Below, piece by piece: positions 1 through 12,400 of a stretch of DNA of 64,000 bases. Under the pieces are notes generated by a model. The model did not search any database, was not told the origin of the DNA, and was given only the letters and a program-made list of their open reading frames with translations. Source of the DNA: Chamaea fasciata (lineage: Eukaryota > Chordata > Aves > Passeriformes > Sylviidae); assembly GCA_029207755.1 (NCBI GenBank), contig JARCOQ010000017.1:6274945-6338944 (forward strand). Direction: 5' to 3'. How positions within the stretch are numbered: the first letter of the stretch is position 1; the number at the start of each line of letters is the position of its first letter. The position numbers and the translations under genes are program-made.

Positions 1-3000
1 ATAGCCGCCGGTTTTTCAAAGGTCTGTCCCAGAAGCAGCGATTCAGCTGGAGCCCGAGCTTTCCTGCCCACCAAGGACGAGCTCCAGCCCCCTGAGCTCC
101 TTCAGCTTCACTTCCCCATCTCTGACTTTGCACTAGTTCTGCAGCACCACGAATTTCAGCACCTCAGAAACAAAAAATCCTTGCTGAGACCATCCTTAGG
201 GAGCTGCTGCCACAGGGGCTCGGCAGCTCTCAGCAGCCACATGAACTGCCTCAGACCCACAGAAGGCAACTAAGTGGCTCAAAATCCTTGTGTTGCCTTT
301 AAAAGCCTCAGTTTCCACACAGGTGAGGCCCTTAGCTTGTGCTCCTGTGAAAGCAGGACCCCGGAACTGTTACTCTTGGGCTCCCTCTCAGCTAAGAGTG
401 AAGGAGAATGGCCGAGATATTGGCAATTTTGAAGGCACTCAGATGCCCCAGTCACTTCCCAGGGTCCATCCCCAGCTTCATTCCTTGATCCTTGAGAAGA
501 CAAGGATGTGGTTTCTGAGAACCAGAGGCTAATGGATAACACCAAAGTTTAAAATGCAAGGATTACCAAAGCCCTGCTAATTTCATTTGCTCATTCATTT
601 GTTTAATAAACAGAGTCTTGGGGAAAATAAGGAAGCGTTTGCATGCTGCCCATATAATATGCCTGAGAGTTGGTAATTTCAGCATCTGTTTAATTTTACC
701 TCTCTTGTCCAGGTAGTAAGCAGGATCTCACAGCCAAGGTGGAAAAGAATTTGTTTACAGCCTTTTGATTTCAGTCCCCAAAAGCTTATGACCCCCAAAC
801 TGGGGGAAAAAAAAAAAAAAAGTAACCTGAGGAATAACAGGAATGCCACAATAATCAGGATTGATGTTTCCTCTCACCCACTCCAGCACAAATCAGGAAT
901 AATCCCCTGAAAGACAAGGGGACTGCACTGCCACAGGAGAGGCTCCAGCTCAGCTGGGTCCAAATCCTGCAGTCCCTGAGAGACACCTGAGTTTGGCACA
1001 AGAGAAAATGCAGGATTAGGTGCAGCACCAGAAATAAAAGGCCAGTGGTCAGTTTTGGAGCTCTCCTCCCTTCCCCACGTTGGCAGGATATCATGATCCT
1101 CCGTGGCAGATGTGGCAGAGCACAGCCCTGGTGCTTTCCATGCCTGTGAAGCTGCTCCTGTCAGGATGGGAACATCTTTTCCATCTGGGCCATGCAGACA
1201 GGCAGCTCAGAGGAGCTTCCCAGGGTGAAGGGATGCGAGACAAACTCGGCTCTCTGAGCTCAGCATTTAGAAGACAGTGCTCTTTAGTCCTAAAAAATTG
1301 CTGAACCAGCCCAGTTATGCCGCAGGGAGGGGAGAACATCACACCAGCTGCCAGTCAATCCCTGCTTAACTTCACCACTAACAGAACTATTTTGAGTCTC
1401 TCAGGAGCTGCAACTCTGAATTTAAAAGTCCTTTTCCACCTTCCCCTCTCCATCAGCAAAGTTTCCCTGAGCAGTAGCCAGATTTGTGCTCCCCAGGAGC
1501 GATGGGGACATCATCCTGCCACCACCCACACTGTCAGCTCGTGACACCTGCACGGACAGTGCCAGGTCTGTCAGGGCATAGCCTATCTCTGCACCTGATA
1601 CATTAATCCCCAGCACCAAAGGACAATTAATCACTTTTCTCACCTCTCATTTTTTCCCTGGAATAACCCGAACTCTGCAGGTGGATGTCTAGGTGTGGAT
1701 GGGAACAGGTAAGCACAGCTCATACATGGAGAACCTTTTGCAGAGGGAGAGGCTGCCCAGAGAGCTGAACCCTGCAGAAAGTGGAGGAAAGCCATGGCCC
1801 TGCCACAGGAAATCAATGAGGGAGCCTGGTTTGAACTGGGCAGCTTCGGAGGCCTGCTGCAAACAGGGCTGGGGTTGAGAGCCAGCACGTTCAGGTCAGG
1901 GCTTTTGTGCTCACCTGGATACTTGCCAAAAAGGTGACATTACCTCACCCAAGCTCCCCCAAAACCTCCATCAGTGGAAGAGGGGAGGAATGATGAGTGT
2001 CCCCCCCCAGCTGTCCCTGCAATGCAGCAGTTCACAGGCCAGCACAACCTCTTCAGTCAAGGCTACATTACCCAGCCAGCTCCCAAACCCCACGCCTGTC
2101 CCTCACTGCTGCTCACTGCTATGAACCACCCAGACACGGGCAGATGGGAATCAGGCTCAGACAGCACCAACCCGGTGGTGACCAAACCTCTGCGGACCTC
2201 CTGACTCCTAAAGCAATGGATGAGCCTCACACCATTGCCCTGTCTGGCTGCCTCCCTGTCTCTACCTAAAATTTGGATCCGTTGGCCGACTTTCATCAAG
2301 TTTGCCAAAGTGATGGCCAGCAGTGAGGATAAGAACCTCTTCCCCCATTTTTGCCCCAGAGGAGGCTGCCACGTGAGCTCCATGGGGCTGGCACACACCA
2401 GCCAGCCTGGGAAAGCCACGAGCTCCCAGAAAGCAGCTCCCCCACGTTCCCCCGCACAGCAAATGACAGGTTTGTTCCCTCTCCTTATTTCCCTGTGCCA
2501 GTAAACACAACAATAAATAGCAAGCTGCAGGAGGCAGATGATTGTGTGGTGAAAGGTGGAAAACATCTAAAAATGATTTAAAGCAGTGAGGAGAATAGGA
2601 AGAGAGGGCTGTAGATTATAATCTCTGAGGAGGAGGAGCTGCTCAGCTGGGGAAAGGCAGCACAAGCAGGGAAAGTTTTCCTTCCCACCCTCCAGCTCCT
2701 TGCTCCAGGTGATGCTCAGGTCTTCTGTGCAGGTCTCTCTTTGCAAAGGTCCCCAGACCCAGCCCTGGCACGGGACTCCAGCAGCCCCAGCCCTGGGACA
2801 GGAGCAGGAGCAGCACTGCAGGGGCTGGACCCTTTAAATACTCCTGAGGAGCAGGGACACCGGGCATGGACACAGTAAAGCTGAAGAGAGATTATCTAGC
2901 TGCCATTTCAACACGCTGGTAAATCAAAGTCGATGGAAGCCATATGCTCTGCTGGGAAGCATCCATCTCGTTGCCAGGGAAACATCCTTCCCGTTTAAAA

Positions 3001-3940
3001 TGGCAGGCAAAGGCTTGCAAAAACCTGCTTTTAACCCCCTTTTCTCAGGCGTGATCCAAGTCCCCCAGCAGCTCCCCCTGCCCTGCGGCATCGCTGTACT
3101 GCTGCCTGGGAGAGCTGCTGCAGCTTAGCCTGGGAACAGGAGAAGGAGATGGTGCTTCTCCCCCGGGGTCCAGAGGAAATCAGAGCCAGCCTGGCAGCAG
3201 TGAGATCCCACATCAAATTCCCAGCTTACTCCCAAGGCAGCTTCCACAGTTCATTCCTCTAGAAAAACAGGGAATCCCCAACCTGGGTCACATCCAGCAG
3301 CTCCACTCAGGGATGCTGCAGGTGCCTGGTACAGACACACGCAGATGTGCCCAGCTGTGGGGCACAACCCTGCTGCAGCAAGGGAATGATCAACAGCAGG
3401 ACCACGTTTGGATTTGTGCTGCTCAAACCACCTCCTGCAGAGCTGCAGGTACCACCCATTCCTCACAGGCAGAGAGCAGGAATCTGACCTTGGGAATTTC
3501 GGCAATCCGCAGCCAGGACTGCAGGCTCCAGGAGCCACAGGAAACCAGCACTGAGCTCAGCAGCTGGCTGGATCTGCAGCTGGCCCTGGGTCTCCTGCTC
3601 TGCATCTGCACCTTCCCCTTGCTCCCTCTAAGCCAGAGGTACAGTCCTGGGTCTGACACGGCCAGGCTGGCTGTCTGCTGCAGGAGGAGGTGATGGGGAT
3701 ATGGGAAGCAGCACTTCCAGAGCACAATTTATAACCTGGCACTGTGGAAGTCACGGCAACAAACACTCTCCAGCCTATTAACACTAATGAACTGGCATGG
3801 GATTTTGTTTTAAACAGAAGACGCAAACCAGTGGCCACTGGAACAAAACTGGACATCTTCTGGAAAAGATTTTACTTCTCTATGTTTACCTGCCACCAAA
3901 GCCTCTCATGATTTTTTTCAATTTTTTTTTTTTTAATTAG

Positions 3941-4075
3941 AATCACAGAATGGTTTGTGTTGGAGGGAATCTTAAAGATCACCTCATTCCAACCCTCCTG
4001 GCACGGGCAGGGACACCTTCCACTAGACCTCGTTGCTCCATGCCCTGTCCAACCTGGCCTCGAACGCTTCCAGCC
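3941..4075 (-). repeat. CR1 LINE 3'-end fragment
   Basis: The plus strand starts with AATCACAGAATGG and runs through TCATTCCAACCC and GGGACACCTTCCACTAGACC, the reverse complement of the avian CR1 3' end. It is 5'-truncated, as is usual for CR1, and lies in KCNQ2 intron 1 next to a T tract. Confidence 0.9.
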
Positions 4076-6114
4076 CCTTCTTTTAAAACTGTTCTCATTT
4101 ATTGTAAATCCCATAAGCAGATGAAGCCAAAACCAGAGCATTTTCTATTCTGATAAGTAACTATGCTTTAAAAACATTTATAATGGAGATCAGAGACAAT
4201 ATTTAATAATTCAAAACCTAGGAAGGCGTGATGGGACAAGGATACATCCTAAAGGCTCCTACTCTGTATGGGAAATGGTTATTGCAGCTGGAGGAGGGAG
4301 AAGCTAGAGCTACAGCCTGGGGAGCAGGGATACTGGATTTTTATGCTGCAGGCATCCTGTGTCACTGAACTCCTCTGTACCTCAGCTCCCAACTGGGAAA
4401 CGTGTTGATGATTCCCCACAGCACACAGGGGCACAGCTGAGGTTAAGCCCAGGTCTAGCTCAAGACATGTCTATGGCCCTCAGCAAGCAACAAATCCTTC
4501 TGGAGAAGCACAAAGCCTGGCACAAAACCACTGCAAAGCACACCAGCACCCAGGGCTCACGTGGACCAGAGCCAACACAGCATCTTAAATGACAGCACAA
4601 AGCCACCCGGGAGCTCACAGGAGCAAAGTCCTCCAGCACACGACCCCAGACCATGCCCAGCACCACAGCCAAGGGGTTGGTCCACCCCTAGGTAACAGCT
4701 CAAAGCGTTTGCAACAGTCTTAAATCCTTTCCTGGAGGCTGGCTTGGCTCTGGAGCCAGCGGCAGCAGCCGGAGCGGAGCCCGCGAGCAGACGCCGCAGC
4801 ACGGATCCCCCACCAGGGCACCCTACTCCTGCCAGAGCCAGGCAGGAGTCACCTTCACTCGGTGCCAAAGGAGCCACATCTCCCTGGAGACCTGTCAGCC
4901 AGCTCTGAGATACAGCGGGCACTGTAAATATCCCATGGCCCGTTTATGATCCCGCACATTCCTTGTCCCTCCCGCTTGGCTCGGAGCCACGTGTGTGCAC
5001 TCAGGACACCGACAGGGACACAGAGCAATGAATGGAGAACAGCCAGGTAGTATTTGGAGTCACAGCATCCTCAGCCTGCTGTTAAACCAGAGCAGGAGCA
5101 GCTCCATCCTGGTTGTGTAACCCGGCCTCGCAGGACTTTCCCCAAAATTAGAGGGCCTTTCCCTGCAGTCCCGTGGGGGCCATATATATGCTGCACTTGT
5201 GGAAGGATGCTCGGGGCTGAGCTTCCTCTCCAGCACATATTTTCAGTCTTCCCTAGAAACAGCAAAGAGCAAGAGAAAGCAGGAAGGAGGAAAAAAATAA
5301 GTTTAATTAATCTTTTTAATTTCTGCTGTCTTTTAGCAAATGGAAAATAAGAGAGCAAGCCCATCAGGCCTGTGCTGCTGCCCTGGGCTCTAGCAGCCCT
5401 TGTGTTTCTCAGATGGGATGTACATCCCACCAGGCCACTGCAGCCAGCAGGGAGTGCCATCACAGGTCAGACTTGACTCCAGCCACTCTTCCTAGCACAT
5501 CCCACAGGGATGTGGCTGCAGGACACATGGGCTTCCCCAGAAACAGATGGGGAGGCAATTCATTACCTTCATTAATTTCTCCGTGATTTTCAATAGCCAT
5601 CAGCTCCCAAGAGGGGAAGAGCAAGGCCAGAGACGACTGAACTCCTCCTGGAGGTTCAGCCCGTTTATCTACAGCAGGCTGGGGTTTGGGCAGGTGCTCT
5701 CTGCCAAACACACACCCACAGAAGGCTGTCTGCAAAGAGGGGAAGGAAAAATGGCAGGTTTGAAGGAGGAGCTCCCCAGGTGCCCAAGTTGTTGCAGATG
5801 GATAGGCCAAGTCCAGGCAGGATCAAGCCCTGAATTATTAGTAGGTCTCCTAGGTTTGGCTATTCCAAATCTTGGGTGGAGACCTGAGGTTGGGATATGC
5901 CCCACCTACTTGTAGATGTTGACATCCCCACCTCCCGGTAAGCAGTAGGATAGAAACAACTTTAGAGTCTATTTTTTTTGTCTTATTCAGACCGTTCCAT
6001 TACCTTTTCCTATACTTACAACCTCAAATCATTCTCCCCATACTAAGATTGTTTAAAATCATTCCCAATTTACAGCCAGGTTTCATACTTACACAGTGTT
6101 ACCCAAACTGACAG

Positions 6115-6343
6115 AGAACAGGATTAGGTTCAACATAAGGAAGAAATTCTTCCCTGTGAGGGTGGGGAGGTCCTGGCACAGGTTGCCCAGAGAAGTTGTG
6201 GCTGCTCCATCCCTGGAAGTGTTCAAGGCCAGGTTGGATGGGGCTTGATGCACCCTGGGATAGTGGAAGGTGTCCCTGCCCATGGCAGGGGGGTGCAAGA
6301 AGATGAGCTCTAAGATCTCCTCTAATGCAATTCTACAATTCTG
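6115..6343 (+). repeat. CR1 LINE 3'-end fragment
   Basis: It reads AACATAAGGAAGAAATTCTT, then GGTTGCCCAGAGAAG and CCATGGCAGGGGGGT, and ends in an ATTCTACAATTCTG terminus. This is one of the longer CR1 copies in the window, about 230 bp, and is diverged. Confidence 0.9.
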
Positions 6344-9300
6344 TTTATCCTGTTTATCTACTGATCCTCATACCAAGCCTCAGCAGCTCTCCCTGTGTCA
6401 TTTAATATGACTTGAGGTGCTCCCACCCCCCCGAAATGCATCACAAGGGGAAGGGTGCAGGGTCTGGGTCTGCAGGGGCAGCTCAGAGAAGGTTTTAAAT
6501 TACATCTGTTTTCTGTTGCAGGAAAGAAAAACATCATCAGCTACAAAAGGTCAGTGCAGAAATTCTTCCTATCCCTCGTTAGCTGGCACAGTAAGCGACA
6601 AGCTGCTAATTAAGAATAGCATTAAAAACATCTAGATGTTAAAAGACGAAAATGTGTAGAAGAAGAAGAAAGATTCAATGCAAAATTCTGGTAAACTACA
6701 GACAAAGCCCAGGAAATTTTCCTTCAGTCATAAGTCTTTTCCCTTCCTTACAGGAATAGCCATAACTAAGAAAAAGACCATGACAGAGATGTGCATCCCC
6801 TACCCACAAGAACCAAACCAGAGATCACATTAACCAAGTTTCTTTAGTGCTGATACGGATTAAATGCTCCATTCCCCCAGGCTATGGAGACACAGCCCTC
6901 ATGAAGTGCCAGCAATTGAGTTCAAGACATAATGACATGAGGACTTGTCCCTCTGGCTCAGGGTGATGCTTAATTGGGTGTGAAGTCAGCTTTTGGATGA
7001 ACACTGCCATTAGCATTGGCTGGCTTCTGTGCAGCTCCCAGAGAGGTGCTACTCCTTCTCCCCTAAATTCATTGCAGGGCAGCTTTCTGCAGGCATGGAG
7101 TGTGTCTGGAAAGGCCCTTCCTGGGGAAAAGGGCACAACAAAATCCCTGAACTGGCAGTGTCTCAGAGGAGCCCACCCATGTTTGCCCATGTCACCTCCA
7201 GTCCCTGCTCTGGTACCAATGGAGACGTACAGCCACTCAATACCTCATCTCTTCTAAACAATGAAAACCCCACCAATCAAAAACCCAACAGGAGCAGCAG
7301 AGCAACCTCTGGGGAATAAAAGAGGATACAAATTCCACCTCCCCTTCAGACAAGAGCCACTGAAGGGCAAGAGCTGCTCCTCAAGGACATAGAGCACACA
7401 CAGGTCCCCACGAGCTGTCCCAGCAACTCCACACCCCGAGATGGACAAACACCCCATGCAAGCTCCTACCCATGCTCCTGCAGCCAGGAGAGGTGGGATC
7501 AGCAGCACGGATCTTCCAAAGGATGGAGCCCGTTTGAGGGTTGGTTTTGTTGCTCATTCAAGCCTGGAGTCTTTATATAGTGTCAGGGCAGGATCCAAAA
7601 GCGGAAGAGAGACACCCACTCCCAGGGAGTGTAACACACACACTGAAATAAATAGCTCCCTGCCTAAGGGGATGACTCAGGAATCTCACAAGCCCTTAAA
7701 GCACAAATCAGTGTTAATAAACCCCAGAAAGCTTGGAGGAAGGCCTAGCAAGAGGTCAACTGGGCAAGGCTTGGAATTTCCAAGGAAGAGGAAGGATGAG
7801 TAACCACTGAAAAATAACAATGTCCAACACCGAGGCAATGGTCACACCAGCCTAAGCCCTTCCTGCAGTCTACCTGCTTTAAGAGCATTGAGTAGTCCTT
7901 GTCACTGGGGAGAGGTTTTGCTTTTCACTGCCCCTCCTGGATGCACTCAGGCTTAACCACCATATGGCTTGAAGTGGCAGGAGAAAACAGAGCCTCACTC
8001 CCTGTTTGTCCAGCTATAATATACAGATATTTATATTTACCTATTTTGCTCTCCTCTTGAGTGAAAGATGGAGTGCTCTTACATCCCTCATCACGTTCTT
8101 CAGATCAGGTAACGAACCTCCCAGCAAGCATAAACTCAATTAATGGCCACTTTGAGGCTCTGAGTTGAGCACAAACCCATAAACATGCAGGAGAACGTCT
8201 CCCAGAGCTGTCATTTCGCTGCCACATGCAACACTCCAACAGGAGAAAGTCAATAAGACCCATTCACAGCCCTCCACGTGCTGCATCTGTAATGAACAGC
8301 GAGACCACAGCAAACTGTCCCTCTGTGGGTGATCCATGTCATTGGGAAGATGCCACCTGCATCCTTCCAGCCCAGCATTAGCCCTGCTGAGGTTCTCAGA
8401 CCACAGGTTGGCCAAAGCCCGCCCCAACTTCCTTTGCAAACCCAAGGAGCACAGACAGAAACCAAACCACCAATCCAAAAGCAAATCAGGTGACAGGAAA
8501 AGCTGTTAAAAAGAAAAGCGGAGCAAAGAGGACTTCTACCAGCAGTGCCCCAACAACTGTTTTATGCCTTTTCTGTGTCTTGAATGCTCAAAATACCACG
8601 TTTTCCAGCAGGGACTGGCTCTTTTACACTTGATGGTCAGAACACTAGCTTGTAGACTTCTACTCCTATTAGGGGTGCTTACACACAGCTGTAATATTAA
8701 CAGAATAATATTTCCCCCTTTCTATTCATTTTAACTTTTCTTTGGCTGATTTTTTTTCTTTTTCCTCTGTTCTTCCACCACACCAAGCCCAATCTTCAAG
8801 AAACAGGCACAGCAGGTACCCAGACACAAGCTACTGCCCTCACACAGGAGACACATGAAGTGTACACAAGTCACCCATGAGTCAGGATTTCTGATAGTTT
8901 ATTTTTTTTCCTGGGCATCATGATAACTTCATGGAGAGTGACAGGCTCGCTGTGGAAGCTGCGTTAGGAGTGCCTGCCCTGCTGTGCTCATCCCTTGCAG
9001 TGCGTGACAGCAGCTCTGCTGCCACCCCAGCCCTAATTTGCTCCCACACTGTCACCTCCCCAGGGCTGGCAGAGCTCTAAACGAGAGAGCAGGACTGCCA
9101 GGCAGATCAGGGTTTGTTTACAAATGAGGAATTTGTGAATGCCTGGGAAAGACCCTCCGCAAGGCAAAATCTGTCCTGAAGAGACCAAGCACCAGCCACG
9201 ACGGACTGCCAGGAAGTTCAGATGGAGAGCACTTGCCTCCTAACCCAGTCATTCCCTCTGCCTTCACCAGTCCTCTTGTTTCTTTTCCTTGTCCCACCCT

Positions 9301-9448
9301 CCTGGGGGAGGCAGTAAAAAAAGGAGGATCTCTGAAGATGGTAACTGGGCACTTCACTCCAAAACACAACTGGAGCTTCTTGGGAACTACGAGTATCAAG
9401 GAGGCTTAATTGCTTCTGATTTTTTCCAGTCTTGCCTTGCAGATCACA

Positions 9449-9475
9449 AGAGTTGATCCCAACAGGATCAACTCT
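9449..9475. repeat. Short perfect inverted repeat (hairpin)
   Basis: GAGTTGATCC and GGATCAACTC are separated by the five bases CAACA, and one further A-T pair extends the stem to 11 bp. A third partial copy, GAGTTGACC, follows directly. It lies within KCNQ2 intron 1. No function is evident. Confidence 0.6.
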
Positions 9476-12400
9476 CACAGGAGTTGACCCTCACAAGGGT
9501 TTGCTGCAAAGATTCCTTTCTCAACACCACCTCTCAAAGGTGCATCTCAGATCCAGGTCATCCCATTTCAACATGGATCAGCCTCCTCTCTCCCCTCCAC
9601 CTTACCTGCTGGGGTGCCCACAGTGCAGGTCTGGCTGGTCTGGGAACACCCCAGTTCCCACAGGCTGTGGCAGGAGGTGGGAGATGCTTCCACTCACTCC
9701 TGGTTTTCAGTTTGAAGTCATGCCAGGCTCTGTCTTGTCCTTGCCTGGACTGGTCCCACTCAGCTCTCACTAAGGTGTGCAAGGGAAGTTGGGCTCCCTC
9801 TGCCATCAACAGGGAGAAATGGGCACCTCCAAAGGCAAACCTGCCCACCTATGCCTCACTGAGGCTCCTGTGGGATTTCCATGAGGAATCCTGCATGTAT
9901 CTGAGCATCACCAAATTCCCAATGAAAGCTCACAGCACCTTAAACATCTGGACATTACAGATCCCAAGACAAATCAAGTGACTGCTCAGTCCACAAGGGC
10001 TTGCACCCAGCAACCCCAGTGACTCTGGTGTGGCTTTAAATCACCTCCCTACAGCAGCAAGAGAGAGGTGAGAAGATTCCAGAGGTCTTCTTGCTTCCTC
10101 TCTTGGAAAAGGCAGCTCTTTGACATCCAATCCACTAAAAAACAAAAAAAAAATCACCAGATGGATGCTTACCAACACCAAAACTTTTCCACACATCTAA
10201 AAAGCACATTAAAAAGCTGGAGCGATGCCAAAGAGAGACCAGAGAGTTCTGCAGGAACTCTCTGCTTTCCCTCATTGATTGGCAGTCGTACAGCCAAGAA
10301 GCCCCGAGGCTGTAACGAGGCAGCTCCTGCCATCCCAGCCAGAGCCTTGTGCGAGATACTCCCCACCAAACACTGCAAGTAATTATTTCAGTGCTTCGCA
10401 ATAAATGCACACCTCTGCTGCCAGTGTCACGGGAGGCTGTGCTTGCAGCTCACCCAGGGTAAGGCCACGAGAGCCACGTGGGGAGCCGAGGTCACCACAG
10501 CTTCAGGGGGGCTGAGCAAGGTCACACAACCTGCTCATCACACAGATTGCTCTTACTGGAAAACAAAATTTGCATTGAAATACCGGCTCTTGCAGTCCTG
10601 GTGGCATCATCTTTTGTCACAGGTGGCTGTCAGAAGAGCCCAAATCTTTTGGTCTTGCAACCTGATTAGGAGCAATTTAAATATATGGTGGTCAAGGACC
10701 CTGCACCCACTGTCCTTCTGCACTACCTGGTTTTGCCATCCTGTGTTCACAAGTCAAGTACATCTAAATACACCCTAAATGCATTCTAAATACATTCATG
10801 AAACTCAGTCCAGACCACCACAACAATCTGGTTTTGCAATGTGGTTCCTTTTGGACCATCAGGGGCTAAAAATCATTGCATTATTCTGAAGAAATGTTTA
10901 TCTCAGTGCTGGATACTCCACTCTTCTATGTACAGGGACATCACACCAAACAGGGACAGGCCATTAATCCCTTGTAGGAACCACCTCCACCTTCCTCATC
11001 TCTACCATATCTGTTCCACAGGAGATTACATGGCAGGAAAAGGGACTGGCACATCTCCCTGTCACCACAATTTAAAGAACAATCTGTTCCTCAGGAACTA
11101 AGAAACCAGTGAGCATTTGGGCTACCTTAAAAAAGGGTTATGCAGGGCTAAGTGTTTGCTACTTAACTCCCAGAAGCTGAACACTAAATTTAAATGCTTT
11201 TTTATTCTTGTGAGCACCACTCATGCCTGGCAGGAAAACCCCGTGCCCTGCTCACCCTGGACAGAGTGTCTCACCCTGTCATCCCTTCCTTCTGCTGCAA
11301 TGCAAAAAAAACCAACCAAGAAACCTGATTTTTTAAACTATATCTCTTTGAGCTATGCCCACCTTCCCCTTAGTACAGGATCTGGGGCTTGCATTTTTGG
11401 GTTCTTCCTTTTTGAATACATCCAACCATAGCCAAGACTCATCTGGTTGAGGTGTGTTGCAGCACAGAAAGGAGGTCACCCAGGGGATCAGCTTGTTTGT
11501 CATTTCCCTAATGTCAGTGTGGGGTGAATGTGACGGCTGGAACGTGACACATTAAAGTGACTGAAATCATGTTGCTCCCACCAAGCTCTGACTAAGCAGC
11601 TGGAGAGGAGCTCGTGAGGCATCCCACCAGGAAGGTCCCCTGGTCCCTGGGGTGGACACGACCCCACAGCTCAGGGCAGAAGCACTGGAGGTCAGAGCCC
11701 AGCAGGTCCATTAAGCTCAGCACCTGAGGGGGATCCGTACTGGCCCCTTCACCCCACACAGCCTGGAGCTGGGAAGGGGAATCCCTGGACATCACTGCTG
11801 GATGGGCTGAGTTTGGTGGCATCGTACCTGCCCACAACAGCCCTGTCTGAGGGTCAGGGCTTGCCATGAACCACAAGTCCTCATGGTCTGGGGATGTACA
11901 ACCGATAGAGACTGTCAGACCCCATTTACCCCAAATTCTGGTGTGAGAGATCATCTGGGAATGGATCTATGTGAAATAACCATGCTTTCATCAGCTCTGA
12001 GGAGTGAAAGGAGTCACAAAAGAGGCCACTTCTGCAAGGAGAAACCCTGGAAGTCCAGGGAAGCCCCTCATCCACTCTCTGTGCTCCCTCCATGCCAGGA
12101 TGCAGGCAGGACACTGGAGAGAGAGGCGGCTTGTCTGGGTGAAAAGGGAAGAACAAATGGGATGCGGATGGTACAAGGAAATTTTAACAGAATTGAACAG
12201 GGAGGAAATGTTCCTCCTTATTATAATTTAAGTCCATGCACTCACTTAATTAACTAAGTGTATGGTGCACAGTATGCAGATGAAAAATGCACCCAACCTA
12301 TTTTTAACACAGTTAAAGAGATGTATTAGGGTTGTAAATCCTAAGCAGGAAATGCAAGAATTATATTGGTCCCTGAGCATGCAGCTTTAAAAGTGCCTGA

